Positions 43,701 to 52,826 of a stretch of DNA of 64,000 bases are shown here, piece after piece. Position 1 is the first letter of the stretch, and each line of letters starts with the position of its first letter. The translations under genes were made by a program, and so were the position numbers. The DNA is from Lachnospiraceae bacterium UBA7199 (GTDB lineage: Bacteria; Bacillota; Clostridia; Lachnospirales; Lachnospiraceae), in the NCBI GenBank assembly GCA_002490775.1, contig DKUR01000011.1, positions 1-64,000 of the forward strand, written 5' to 3'. Below the pieces are notes generated by a model. The model had not been told where the DNA came from. It was given only the letters and a program-made list of their open reading frames with translations, and did no database searches.

Positions 43701-44544
43701 TTTGTATAAGTCGGGCTGGGTTGTTGTGAACGAGGATGCCCGCGTAATAGATGTAAATGATTTGATAAAAAAACGGCTTCAGGAAAATGTTTCTGCCAGA
43801 ATGTCCCATTCGGAGGCAGATCCGCAGGAGGAGGATGGGGGCTTTTCTTCTGGAATAGCGGCCGAAAAGATAGATGCACTGCTTGATCCTGATGGTGAAG
43901 GGACTGTTCTCAAAAACAATTCTCTGGAAGAATTGGAGGCGGTAAATCGGGAACTGGAAGCAGCAAGGGGAGAACTTGAGCAAGTAAAAGAAGAGACCAG
44001 CAGGATGCTGACGGAAGCGAATGTTCAGATAGAGCAGATGCGTAAAAATGCACTGGAGGAAGCAAAAACCCAGGGGTATCGGGAGGGCTTTGATCAAGGA
44101 ATGGCAGAAGCCCAGGCTGAAAAAAATGTGTATTTAAACAAACAGGCTCAACTTGAAGAAGAGTACCGTCAGAGAATTGATGCGCTGGAGCCTGAGTTCA
44201 TAGAAACCCTTACAGGTATCTATGAACATATTTTTAGGGTGGACTTAAGTGTGTATCATGATCTTGTGGTTCATCTGCTGACAGATGCCATGCAGAAAAC
44301 GGACACTGCGCGAAATTATATTGTGCATGTTTCCAAGCAGGACTATCCTACAGTAAGTGCTGCGAAAGAGAAAATTCTGGAGGAGACCGGAACGCTGCCA
44401 TCGAATTTGGAAATTATATCTGATATGACGCTTTCCGTTTCCCAGTGCATGATTGAAACAGAGGATGGAATTTACGATTGCTCTCTTGGAACGGAGCTTG
44501 AGGAATTAAGAAGAAAGTTAATGCTTATAACTTATAAGAAATAA
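43693..44544 (+). CDS. fliH: Flagellar assembly protein FliH
   Basis: FliH regulates the FliI ATPase as a dimeric stalk. The 283-residue protein is Glu-rich and coiled-coil (about 85-180), with the FliH signature EEAKTQGYREGFDQGMAEAQ (about 128-148) and a C-terminal globular domain. I chose TTG 43693 because GGAGGTGA stands 8 bases upstream and the start MSNLYKSGWVVV fits clostridial FliH. GTG 43681 is an alternative. It overlaps fliG by 8 bases. Confidence 0.88.
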   Translation: MSNLYKSGWVVVNEDARVIDVNDLIKKRLQENVSARMSHSEADPQEEDGGFSSGIAAEKIDALLDPDGEGTVLKNNSLEELEAVNRELEAARGELEQVKEETSRMLTEANVQIEQMRKNALEEAKTQGYREGFDQGMAEAQAEKNVYLNKQAQLEEEYRQRIDALEPEFIETLTGIYEHIFRVDLSVYHDLVVHLLTDAMQKTDTARNYIVHVSKQDYPTVSAAKEKILEETGTLPSNLEIISDMTLSVSQCMIETEDGIYDCSLGTELEELRRKLMLITYKK

Positions 44545-44570
44545 TTGAAGTCATAAAGGCGGAAGCTGAA

Positions 44571-45896
44571 TTGGTCACACAGGAAATTAATTTTGAAAAA
44601 TACATAAATGTAACAAGAGAAAATTTCTTTAAGGTCAAGGGAAAGGTTGCTAATGTAGTTGGACTTACCATTGAATCTATTGGACCGGCCGCAAAGCTGG
44701 GGGATATCTGTATGATCTATCCTTCCATTAGTGATTCCAATGCGCATGCTGCTTTAGCGGAAGTAGTGGGATTTAAAGAGGGAAGAAATTTACTCATGCC
44801 CTATCAGAATGTAGAGGGAATCGGCCCCGGCAGCAGTGTGGAAAATACTGGTGCACCTTTAAAGGTACAGGTGGATGAAGGGCTTTTAGGGCATACGCTG
44901 AATGGGTTTGGAAAATCGGATGATGACATGATTTTAACCGGAGAGGAATACTCTGTGGAAGCCAAGCCGCCTGATCCCATGAAGCGTAAAATTATAGATG
45001 AGGTTCTGCCTTTGGGGGTAAAGGCGGTAGATGGCCTGATTACAGTGGGAAAAGGGCAGAGAATTGGAATCTTTGCCGGTTCTGGAGTAGGCAAGTCCAC
45101 TCTGATGGGAATGTTTGCCAGAAATACAAAAGCAGATATCAATGTGATTGCCCTGATTGGAGAAAGAGGCAGAGAAGTACGAGAGTTTATAGAAAGAGAC
45201 TTAGGGCCTGAAGGAATGCGCCGCTCGGTGGTAGTGGTTGCAACTTCTGATAAGCCGGCCCTTGAACGTAAAAAAGCGGCACAGACGGCTACTGCTATTG
45301 CGGAGTATTTTCGTGATCAGGGAAAGGATGTACTGCTTATGATGGATTCCTTGACACGTTTTTCTATGGCCCAGAGGGAAATTGGATTGGCAAGCGGAGA
45401 ACCGCCCGTATCAAGAGGATATCCGCCCAGTGTTTATTCTGAGATGCCAAAGCTTTTAGAGAGGGCAGGCCGGTCTGACAAAGGTTCTATTACAGGCCTT
45501 TATACAGTACTGGTTGATGGGGATGATTTTAATGAACCCATTACAGATACGGCGAGAAGTATTTTAGACGGACATATTATGCTGAACCGGAAGCTGGCAC
45601 ATAAAAACCATTATCCTGCAATTGATGTGCTGCAGAGCATTTCCAGGTGCATGAGCCAGATTGCAGAAAAAGAACATAAAAGCTGTGCAGGACGCCTTAA
45701 GAATGTGCTGGCTACTTATAGTGAGGCAGAGGATCTGATCAATATAGGTGCTTATAAGGCGGGAAGCAACCCGGGAATTGATTATGCAATTCAGAAGATA
45801 GAAGAGGTCAATCAGTTTTTGATGCAGGATGTGGGTGATAAATATACATTTGAAGAGTCAGTTGCATTGATGAAAAAAATCTTTGCAGAAGAATAG
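44571..45896 (+). CDS. fliI: Flagellum-specific ATPase FliI
   Basis: The 441-residue F1-beta-like ATPase energises substrate export at the gate. Walker A is GSGVGKST at 170-177, Walker B VLLMMDSLTRF near 253-263, and the conserved GEPPVSRGYPPSV segment follows at about 275-290. The start is TTG 44571, after GGCGGAAG; no ATG gives a full N-terminal barrel. It lies 26 bases after fliH. Confidence 0.95.
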   Translation: MVTQEINFEKYINVTRENFFKVKGKVANVVGLTIESIGPAAKLGDICMIYPSISDSNAHAALAEVVGFKEGRNLLMPYQNVEGIGPGSSVENTGAPLKVQVDEGLLGHTLNGFGKSDDDMILTGEEYSVEAKPPDPMKRKIIDEVLPLGVKAVDGLITVGKGQRIGIFAGSGVGKSTLMGMFARNTKADINVIALIGERGREVREFIERDLGPEGMRRSVVVVATSDKPALERKKAAQTATAIAEYFRDQGKDVLLMMDSLTRFSMAQREIGLASGEPPVSRGYPPSVYSEMPKLLERAGRSDKGSITGLYTVLVDGDDFNEPITDTARSILDGHIMLNRKLAHKNHYPAIDVLQSISRCMSQIAEKEHKSCAGRLKNVLATYSEAEDLINIGAYKAGSNPGIDYAIQKIEEVNQFLMQDVGDKYTFEESVALMKKIFAEE

Positions 45897-45984
45897 CCGG
45901 CGGTAAACAGGTTTGAAACATTTGTGGCAGAAAGCTGGTTTGGGGCATAGGCTTAACATAAGACGCTTCCGGCATGGAGGAGAA

Positions 45985-46425
45985 ATGGCAAAGTTTATAT
46001 ATCGTATGCAGAGCATACTTGATATTAAAGAAAAAATGGTGGATCAGGCAAAGATGGAGTTTGCGGCTGCCAGAATGCGTCTTAACGAAGAAGAGGAAAA
46101 ACTGCAGAATCTTATTTTGCGGAAAACAGCTTATGAGGAGCAGGGAAGAAAACTTAGGCGTGACAGTCTAAAGGTGATGGAGATCATGGAAAATAAGGAA
46201 GCCATTACCAGAATGGAAGAGTTTATTATCCTGCAAAGAAGGCAGGTAAAGAAGGCAAGTGATCAGTTTGAAGCAGCGCGGATAAAGCTTCAGACTGCCA
46301 TGCAGGAGAGTAAGACGCAGGAAAAACTTAGAGAGAAGGCTTTTGATGAGTTTATGCGGGAAGAAAATGCCAGAGAAGCTAAGGAAATAGATGAGCTTGT
46401 CAGTTATACTCATGGACGCAGATAG
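45985..46425 (+). CDS. fliJ: Flagellar export chaperone FliJ
   Basis: A 146-residue, almost entirely coiled-coil protein starting MAKFIYRMQSILDIKEKMVD, the pattern of FliJ, which links FliI to FlhA and escorts chaperones. ATG 45985 has GGAGGAG just upstream; the open frame extends to 45913 but has no ribosome site there. The 88-base stretch after fliI holds no other gene. Confidence 0.9.
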   Translation: MAKFIYRMQSILDIKEKMVDQAKMEFAAARMRLNEEEEKLQNLILRKTAYEEQGRKLRRDSLKVMEIMENKEAITRMEEFIILQRRQVKKASDQFEAARIKLQTAMQESKTQEKLREKAFDEFMREENAREAKEIDELVSYTHGRR

Positions 46426-46444
46426 GAAGGTGTGGATTTAAAAT

Positions 46445-47332
46445 ATGCCGATGGATGATACATTAGAATTAAGCCCCGATGAAGCAAAACAGGCAAAGCA
46501 GCGGCTTAAGGAAGAAAAGAAAAAAATAAAAAAAGAACAAAAGGAACAGCGCAAGGCGGCTAAAGCCAGGGCAAAGGAGATTGCAAGTGAGGAGGCCAGT
46601 CTTTCGGAGGAAGATGAAGGCGGAAGCGGCTCTGTTTTTGCGGTCACATTTGTAATCGTTTTGGTGTGGATTGGTATTTTATGTCTGGTGGTAAAACTGG
46701 ACTTTGGAGGATTTGGAAGCAATGTATTAACGCCGGTTCTTAAGAATGTGCCGGTACTTAATTTGATTCTTCCTAAAAATACTGAGGTTGTAGTGGAGAA
46801 TAGCGAAAGCGAAGAATATGGAGGGTACACCAATCTGCGCGAGGCCGTGGATTATATTAAAGAGCTTGAGCTTGAACTGGAACGTGCACAGTCTGCCGAG
46901 ACAGACAGTTCCGGTGAAGTGGATCAACTGAAAGCTGAAGTGGAAAGGCTTAAGACGTTTGAAGACAGTCAGGTAGAATTTCAAAGAATTAAGACTGAGT
47001 TTTATGAAGAAGTGGTATATGCAGAAAATGGACCTGGCATAGAAGAATATAGAAAGTATTATGAACAGATGGATCCTGCCACAGCAGAATATTTGTATAA
47101 ACAGGTGGTGGTTCAGTTAGAGGAAAGCAATGAAATCAAGGAATATGCACAGGCATATTCTTCCATGAAAGCCAAGGAAGCTGCCGGTATTTTTGAAGCA
47201 ATGACAGATAATCTCGAACTGGTGGCACGGATACTGGGTGCAATGGATGCGGATAGCAGAGGGAAAATTTTGGGTGTAATGGATGCCGAAATAGCGGCGA
47301 GAGTGACCAAATTGATGGATCCCGAATCTTAA
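46445..47332 (+). CDS. MotE/YlxF-like flagellar protein with MgtE_N-like domain
   Basis: A 295-residue protein in the ylxF/motE position between fliJ and fliK. It has a highly charged N-terminal coiled segment (about 15-55), a membrane helix (about 60-82), a second coiled coil (about 125-165) and a C-terminal domain (about 190-295) with repeats such as SSMKAKEAAGIFEAM and MDADSRGKILGVMDAE, typical of the MgtE N-domain family. Known MotE proteins stabilise the stator or its placement, and YlxF is of uncertain role. The alternative start is ATG 46451. Followed by a 97-base gap. Confidence 0.82.
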   Translation: MPMDDTLELSPDEAKQAKQRLKEEKKKIKKEQKEQRKAAKARAKEIASEEASLSEEDEGGSGSVFAVTFVIVLVWIGILCLVVKLDFGGFGSNVLTPVLKNVPVLNLILPKNTEVVVENSESEEYGGYTNLREAVDYIKELELELERAQSAETDSSGEVDQLKAEVERLKTFEDSQVEFQRIKTEFYEEVVYAENGPGIEEYRKYYEQMDPATAEYLYKQVVVQLEESNEIKEYAQAYSSMKAKEAAGIFEAMTDNLELVARILGAMDADSRGKILGVMDAEIAARVTKLMDPES

Positions 47333-47374
47333 GAAATCCGCTCCTTAAACCGATATATTCTATGTACCTTGAAA

Positions 47375-47406
47375 AAAAGTCCTTATGGACAAAAGTTCCT
47401 ATGGGC
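47375..47406 (+). repeat. Two tandem 16-base imperfect copies upstream of fliK
   Basis: AAAAGTCCTTATGGAC (47375-47390) and AAAAGTTCCTATGGGC (47391-47406) agree at 13 of 16 positions, and the first can form a GTCC/GGAC mini-hairpin. They sit between the MotE-like stop and the fliK ribosome site; role unknown. Confidence 0.55.
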
Positions 47407-47429
47407 TTATAAAGAAAGGAGGAGAGTAA

Positions 47430-48830
47430 ATGACGAGTACACCTGTAAAAAGCGTGGGGCAGCTTCTGAACTTTACAGAAAGTAAAAATCCCCCCAAAAT
47501 GACAGGCGGTATGAACCAGATGGGCAGCTTTGGAGATGTGATGAGCAGAACGCAAAGCGGCGGCTTGGGCAGTCAAAGCCAGAATGCAGCTACAAGAAAA
47601 ACCGGTAAAACACCGGCTGCAGCGCAGACTAGCCGCAAGGAGATTGCAAAGTCCGAAAAAACTGCCAAAGAATCTTTTAAGACAGAAGATGTGACAACGA
47701 AACAGAGTCAGGCAGCAGAAGAAGCAGGCAGAGAAATGACGGAGGATGTGGCAAAAGAACTGGGAGTTACAGTAGAAGAAGTGGAAAAGGCGATGGAAGA
47801 GCTTGGAATTTCTGCGGTTTCACTTTTGGATCCTTCCAACTTAAGACAGCTTATTTTGCAGATAAGCGGTGAGCAGGATGCCACAGCACTCTTAACAGAT
47901 GAAGGCCTTTTTGCAAAGCTTCAGGCATTGCTGGATGCGGCGGCGCAGATCAAGGCAGGGCTTGCCGAAGAACTTAACATTTCCCCGGAGGATATGCAGT
48001 CTTTGCTTAAAGCAATGGAAGATGGCAAAAATCTGCCGGCAGGAGAAGGTTTGGGGCAGGAAGCTTTAAATGCAGCAGAAGAAAACACACCCCAGATTAC
48101 AGTGGAAGTAAAAGCCGGAGGCGATGAGATCAAGCTTAGCACTGATGAGAAAGGCAACGTTACAGGAACTGTAGAGGTTATACCGTCAGATGCAGAAGAA
48201 ACTACTACGGGACAATCCGCTGATGCCCAGGAAAAAAACAGTGGACACGGAAAAGAACAGTCTGAAAATATGATGCATGCAGGAAATCAGTTACTTGAGG
48301 GCTTGCAGCAGGATAAGATTCAGACTGCGGAAGTATCTTTTGAACAGACCACAGCATATTTCGGTGAGCAGACACAGGATATTATGAATCAGATTATGGA
48401 CTATATGAAGATTCAGTTAAAGCCTGGCATGGAACAGTTGGAAATGCAGCTGCATCCGGCAAGTCTTGGCACAGTGCAGGTACAGTTAGCTGCAAGAGGT
48501 GGTGAGATTACAGCCCAGTTCCACGTGCAGAATGAAACAGTGAGGGCAGCAATAGAAAGCCAGATTTCCACTTTACAGGAAAGCTTTAAGGAACAAGGCG
48601 TTAAAGTACAGGAAATTCAAGTAACTGTAGAGAGCCACGGATTTGAAAGCAATCTTTGGCAGGGGCAGTCAAGAGAAGAAAATGCTTCCTCACAAAACAG
48701 CAGAAAGTCACCCAGAAGAATTAATTTAAATGAGTTGGACGGTGTGTTTGAAGAGAGTGCAAGTGAAGAAGAAGTACTTGCCGCCAAAATGATGGAAGCA
48801 AATGGAAACACAGTAGATTATACTGCATAA
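47430..48830 (+). CDS. fliK: Flagellar hook-length control protein FliK
   Basis: FliK measures the hook and switches export specificity through FlhB. The 466-residue protein has a disordered, Gln/Glu/Thr-rich N-terminal ruler part and a C-terminal Flg_hook domain (about 325-410) with MEQLEMQLHPASLGTVQVQL and GEITAQFHVQNETVR. AAAGGAGGAG precedes the ATG by 5 bases. The first gene after the 97-base gap, followed by flgD. Confidence 0.93.
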   Translation: MTSTPVKSVGQLLNFTESKNPPKMTGGMNQMGSFGDVMSRTQSGGLGSQSQNAATRKTGKTPAAAQTSRKEIAKSEKTAKESFKTEDVTTKQSQAAEEAGREMTEDVAKELGVTVEEVEKAMEELGISAVSLLDPSNLRQLILQISGEQDATALLTDEGLFAKLQALLDAAAQIKAGLAEELNISPEDMQSLLKAMEDGKNLPAGEGLGQEALNAAEENTPQITVEVKAGGDEIKLSTDEKGNVTGTVEVIPSDAEETTTGQSADAQEKNSGHGKEQSENMMHAGNQLLEGLQQDKIQTAEVSFEQTTAYFGEQTQDIMNQIMDYMKIQLKPGMEQLEMQLHPASLGTVQVQLAARGGEITAQFHVQNETVRAAIESQISTLQESFKEQGVKVQEIQVTVESHGFESNLWQGQSREENASSQNSRKSPRRINLNELDGVFEESASEEEVLAAKMMEANGNTVDYTA

Positions 48831-48860
48831 CAAACACGATAAATGTAGAAAGGAGTAAAA

Positions 48861-49607
48861 ATGTCATTAACAGCAGTAATAGAAAATGGAAAAGTTGTAG
48901 AAACGACTTCCCAGACTTCAACCAAAAAAGCAGCCAGCAGCAGCGGCATGGATAAGGATGCTTTCTTACAGCTATTGGTAGCCCAGATGAAATATCAGGA
49001 TCCGTTAGAGCCTACTTCGAATACAGAGTACATATCACAGTACGCAACCTTTTCGCAGGTAGAGCAGATTCAGAACATGGCAGCGACTATGGAATTATCC
49101 AGAGCATCTTCAATGGTTGGAAAGCTTGTGGAAATCAGGACAATGACTAATACGGGAGATTACAAGAGCGTTCAGGGTTCCGTAGAGTATGTCACTTATG
49201 AGAATGGGAAAGCATATGTTTCTGTTGACGGTGCTTTATATTCAGCAGATGATGTGGTAGCAATCATAGATGAGACCTATCAGACAGCATTTGATCTTGC
49301 AGTAGCGTTTGTGACTGCATTGGGAAAACTGCCTAAGGTAGAAAATCTTACAATTGCTGACAGAGAAAGTGTAGAGACGCTTCAAAAGGGCTTTAACAGC
49401 ATGACTGCATATCAACAGTCATTTATTCCAGAGGAATATATAAAAACACTCCAGAAATATGTTGAGAGAATGGCAGAGCTGGTAAAGGCAGAAGAAGATA
49501 GCAAAGGTGATGGAGAAGGCGAAGGTGAAGGAAGCGGCGACGACACAGGAACAGAAGGTGAAGGCGGCGGAGAAAGCACCGAAGCAGCCGGAGGCGTAGA
49601 GGCATAA
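48861..49607 (+). CDS. flgD: Flagellar hook assembly (cap) protein FlgD
   Basis: The hook scaffold. The 248-residue protein keeps the conserved N-terminal export/cap region (KDAFLQLLVAQMKYQDPLEP at about 32-51; SQYATFSQVEQIQNM near 58-72) and a short beta domain. The C-terminus (about 212-248) is unusual: a Gly/Glu/Thr low-complexity tail (GDGEGEGEGSGDDTG). GAAAGGAG lies 6 bases upstream. Confidence 0.92.
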   Translation: MSLTAVIENGKVVETTSQTSTKKAASSSGMDKDAFLQLLVAQMKYQDPLEPTSNTEYISQYATFSQVEQIQNMAATMELSRASSMVGKLVEIRTMTNTGDYKSVQGSVEYVTYENGKAYVSVDGALYSADDVVAIIDETYQTAFDLAVAFVTALGKLPKVENLTIADRESVETLQKGFNSMTAYQQSFIPEEYIKTLQKYVERMAELVKAEEDSKGDGEGEGEGSGDDTGTEGEGGGESTEAAGGVEA

Positions 49608-49650
49608 TTTTTAGCAGGATGCGGAGCAGCTACTCAAGGAGGAGGGAAAT

Positions 49651-50049
49651 ATGAAAATTCAAAATAATGGATTCCTTTCAATTGAACAGCTCAAGGATCA
49701 GTACTTAAACCAGAACAAAGCAGTTATGCCGGTTAAGAGCACAGATGGAAGATCATTCCAGGAAATTCTGGAAAGCAGCCAGAGCAGAAGTGGCGGAGAA
49801 GTAAAATTTTCCAAGCATGCAGCAGGAAGACTGGCAGATCGGAATATCGAGCTTACGTCGGGACAGATGGAACGTTTGCAGGAGGGTACCCAGAGAGCAC
49901 AACAGAAAGGGATTAAAGAATCACTGGTGATCGTGGATCAACTGGCATTTATCGTAAATATTCCAAATAGTACGGTAGTGACGGCAATGAGCCAAAATGA
50001 TGCAGTGGAAAATGTATTTACAAATATTGACGGAGCCGTAATTATTTAG
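49651..50049 (+). CDS. Flagellar operon protein, TIGR02530 type
   Basis: A 132-residue protein that belongs to the small conserved family found between flgD and flgE in Firmicutes (flagellar operon protein). Visible motifs are FSKHAAGRLADRNIELT (about 50-66) and ESLVIVDQLAFIVNIPNSTVV (split: ESLVIVDQLAFIV at about 92-104, NIPNSTVV after it). Its role is not established, though the position suggests hook assembly. GGAGGAGGG lies 5 bases before the ATG. Confidence 0.88.
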   Translation: MKIQNNGFLSIEQLKDQYLNQNKAVMPVKSTDGRSFQEILESSQSRSGGEVKFSKHAAGRLADRNIELTSGQMERLQEGTQRAQQKGIKESLVIVDQLAFIVNIPNSTVVTAMSQNDAVENVFTNIDGAVII

Positions 50050-50126
50050 CCGGACCTTATGGAGGCTTTAAGCTTTCGACTGACAGAGAAAGCGTGCGGC
50101 AATAAGTTTAAGGAGGTCATTTCGTT

Positions 50127-51581
50127 ATGATGAGAGCATTGTTTGCTGGTGTGGCAGGTCTTAGAACACACCAGACAAGAATGGACGTTATTGGTAATAA
50201 TATTGCCAATGTTAACACAACAGCCTACAAATCACAGTCTATGACATTCAGCGACCTGATGTATCAGACCACACAGGCAGCATCCGGCGCTAATGCAACT
50301 ACAGGTGTGGGTGGTGTGAATGCAAGACAGATTGGTCTTGGTTCAAAGACAAGTGCAATTAAAACAGCAATTTCTACCCAGGGAGCCAGCCAGACTACCA
50401 ACGATCCCTTTGATGTTATGATTTCAGGGGATGCATTTTTTGTAGTCAGCAACGGTTCTACCAACTTTTTCACAAGAGATGGTTCCTTTTATATTGATGG
50501 AAAAGGTAATCTGGCAATGACCAGCAATGGTTATAATGTTATGGGATGGCAGCTTGATACCGATCCTAATAATGCAGGAAATATCAAAAAGGATACGGTA
50601 AGCGCACTGCGTATTATGACACCGGAAAATATGACTTACCCGCCGGAAGCAACTTCCAAGGCAACCATCAGCGGCCAGGTGGATAAATTTGATCCGGATA
50701 TTAATGCTTCTTCCGGAAGAATTATGAATCTGGACTTTTTTGACAATCAAGGATATAAATACACAGCAAAGCTGAGCGTCCATGCAGTTGATGGAGACAA
50801 AGGACAGTTTGCAGTAAGGTTCGATGATATCTTAAATGCAAATGGAAAGAGCATTTTTGCTGCTGTTGCTGATGGTGGCAATGGTATTACGCCGGGAGAC
50901 GTAGTGTTATCTACAGGCGTCGGCAATGCAACAGCCACAACACCGGTTACCCTTCCTAATGGAAAAGCAGCAGGGAGAGGGACTGCCAGTCTGAATTATG
51001 TAAATGGCCAGGGGACTTTTGAAAACGTAAATGGGACTGCCGGAACTGCAGGCGGTTCCACTATTGCCCTTCATTTTAACAATGCGGCAGGAGCCAGTAC
51101 CCTTAACTTTTCAGACATTGAAATTGATTTTTCAAATACTCAAAATTACAATGTTAATGCAACCTCTACCATTGGCGCTGTAGCCGGTGAGCCTAATGGA
51201 AATGGTTCTGGACGTAAGATTGGTGAGATGAGCGGTATTACCATTCAGAAGGATGGAATGATTTATGCGTCCTATGACAATGGATGTACTAAGCTCCTTG
51301 GACAGATTGCAGTGGCAACCTTTGCCAATCCTTCCGGTCTTGCAAAAGAAGGGGATAACCTTTACTCGGCAACCATGAACTCCGGTGAATTTGATGGTAT
51401 TGGAGAGGATATTACAGAAGGCGGCGGGTACATGAATTCCGGTATATTGGAAATGAGTAATGTGGATCTTGCTGCTGAATTTACAGAAATGATCACTACC
51501 CAGAGAGGTTTCCAGGCAAACAGCCGTATCATTACGGTTTCGGATACGCTTTTAGAGGAACTTACGAATCTGAAGAGATAA
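50127..51581 (+). CDS. flgE: Flagellar hook protein FlgE
   Basis: The 484-residue hook subunit with the N-terminal rod-type motif (GVAGLRTHQTRMDVIGNNIA, then NVNTTAYKSQS) and the C-terminal motif (FTEMITTQRGFQANSRIITV, then DTLLEELTNLKR). The central part (about 150-380) is Gly/Thr/Asn-rich and surface-exposed. AAGGAGG lies 11 bases upstream. A long non-coding stretch follows it, with a hairpin and repeats. Confidence 0.96.
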   Translation: MMRALFAGVAGLRTHQTRMDVIGNNIANVNTTAYKSQSMTFSDLMYQTTQAASGANATTGVGGVNARQIGLGSKTSAIKTAISTQGASQTTNDPFDVMISGDAFFVVSNGSTNFFTRDGSFYIDGKGNLAMTSNGYNVMGWQLDTDPNNAGNIKKDTVSALRIMTPENMTYPPEATSKATISGQVDKFDPDINASSGRIMNLDFFDNQGYKYTAKLSVHAVDGDKGQFAVRFDDILNANGKSIFAAVADGGNGITPGDVVLSTGVGNATATTPVTLPNGKAAGRGTASLNYVNGQGTFENVNGTAGTAGGSTIALHFNNAAGASTLNFSDIEIDFSNTQNYNVNATSTIGAVAGEPNGNGSGRKIGEMSGITIQKDGMIYASYDNGCTKLLGQIAVATFANPSGLAKEGDNLYSATMNSGEFDGIGEDITEGGGYMNSGILEMSNVDLAAEFTEMITTQRGFQANSRIITVSDTLLEELTNLKR

Positions 51582-51636
51582 TTTTATATTGAGATGACAT
51601 GAGTTTATAAATGTGGTAATATAAATTATATAGCGG

Positions 51637-51665
51637 AGAGGGAACCAAAAAAGCTGGTTCCCTCT
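51637..51665 (+). other. Stable hairpin after flgE without a T-tract
   Basis: An 11-bp perfect stem (51637-51647 with 51655-51665) and a 7-base loop, followed by AATCATT rather than a T-run. It may be an attenuator or RNA-processing/3-prime-protection site that lowers expression of genes downstream of flgE instead of ending transcription. Confidence 0.7.
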
Positions 51666-51672
51666 AATCATT

Positions 51673-51750
51673 AACATAAGGACGGCTGGCAGAGCTTGGC
51701 ATCCGCTGTTTAACATAAGGATGGCTGGCAAAGCTTGGCATCCGTAGTTT
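51673..51750. repeat. Two tandem copies of the 39-bp hairpin-forming repeat
   Basis: Copies at 51673-51711 and 51712-51750, the same family as at 34821-34898 and again just after a hairpin. The copies start AACATAAGG and end GTTT. No gene overlaps them. The remaining bases to flbD (51751-51827) show only the GGAGGAATA ribosome site. Confidence 0.88.
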
Positions 51751-51827
51751 GGTATTAATATAGTCCTTTTTTACTATTAAAGAATTTTATGATGATTTCT
51801 CAAAAATAGCATGGAGGAATACGTAAT

Positions 51828-52013
51828 ATGATTGAAGTAACAAAGATAAATGGGACAAAAGTGCTGATAAACCCCGATTTAATGGAACTTGTGGAGGAAA
51901 CGCCGGATACAGTTATTTCATTTACCACAGGCAGAAAAATAATTGTAAAAGAAAGTAGACAAGAAGTAAAAAATCTTGTAAAATTGTATCGAAAGGAAAT
52001 TTTTGCGGATTAA
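51828..52013 (+). CDS. flbD: Flagellar protein FlbD-like
   Basis: A 61-residue protein of the FlbD (swarming motility) family; the sequence begins MIEVTKINGTKVLINPDLME and contains the GRKIIVKES motif. Its exact role is unknown but it is conserved next to motA in clostridial operons. GGAGG lies 9 bases before the ATG. It is the first gene after the hairpin/repeat region. Confidence 0.88.
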   Translation: MIEVTKINGTKVLINPDLMELVEETPDTVISFTTGRKIIVKESRQEVKNLVKLYRKEIFAD

Positions 52014-52034
52014 CGTAAAAAAAGGTGTAAAACA

Positions 52035-52826
52035 GTGGATTTAGCGTCAATTTTAGGCCTGCTGCTTTGCTTGGTCATGTTCATATATGGCATTATAGAT
52101 AATGCAGGTGCGTCAAATTTTGGAAGATATCTGGATTTTCCATCAGCGGTTATTACTTTTGGAGGTTCTTTCTTTGCGGTTTTGGCATCCTTTTCCCTTT
52201 CCGATTTTACAGGAGGCCTGAAAAGCTTCATGCTGGTGTTTAAAGCACCCAGCACAGATGTCAGGGGTATGATACAAAAGATCATTGACCTGTCAAACGT
52301 AGCCAGAAAGGAAGGTCTGCTTTCTTTGGAAGAGGCCGCCGGTGATCTGGAAGATGAGTTCATGAAGAAAGGAATTCTTCTGATCGTGGATGGTACAGAT
52401 CCCGAACTGGTGCGGGGCATTATGGAGACAGAGCTGATCAGTACAGAAGACAGACATAAGTCAAAAATTAATTTTTGGGAAACGCTAGGAGCTATGGGAC
52501 CTGCTTGGGGTATGATTGGTACCCTGATAGGTCTTGTTAACATGCTTTATGAAATGGATGATCCTTCCAGTATTGGACCTTCTATGGCGGTTGCACTTAT
52601 TACTACTTTGTATGGTTCTATTTTGGCCAACTGGATATGTGCACCAGTAGCATCCAAATTAAAGACAAATAATTCTAATGAAATTATGGTAAAAGAAATT
52701 ATGATAGAGGGACTTCTCTCCATACAGGCAGGAGAAAATCCCAGAGTTATTGAAGAAAAGCTGAAATCTTTCCTTTCACCCGGTGAACGGGCTACACAAG
52801 AAGACGGAGGTGAAGAAGATGGCTAA
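52035..52826 (+). CDS. motA: Flagellar motor stator protein MotA
   Basis: The 263-residue stator subunit has four membrane helices (about 5-22, 35-52, 150-170 and 180-205) and the conserved GTLIGLVNML and PSMAVALITTLYGSILANW blocks around the ion channel and its prolines. The start is GTG 52035 after AAAGGTG, 7 bases upstream. It overlaps motB by 8 bases, so the two are translationally coupled. Confidence 0.95.
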   Translation: MDLASILGLLLCLVMFIYGIIDNAGASNFGRYLDFPSAVITFGGSFFAVLASFSLSDFTGGLKSFMLVFKAPSTDVRGMIQKIIDLSNVARKEGLLSLEEAAGDLEDEFMKKGILLIVDGTDPELVRGIMETELISTEDRHKSKINFWETLGAMGPAWGMIGTLIGLVNMLYEMDDPSSIGPSMAVALITTLYGSILANWICAPVASKLKTNNSNEIMVKEIMIEGLLSIQAGENPRVIEEKLKSFLSPGERATQEDGGEEDG

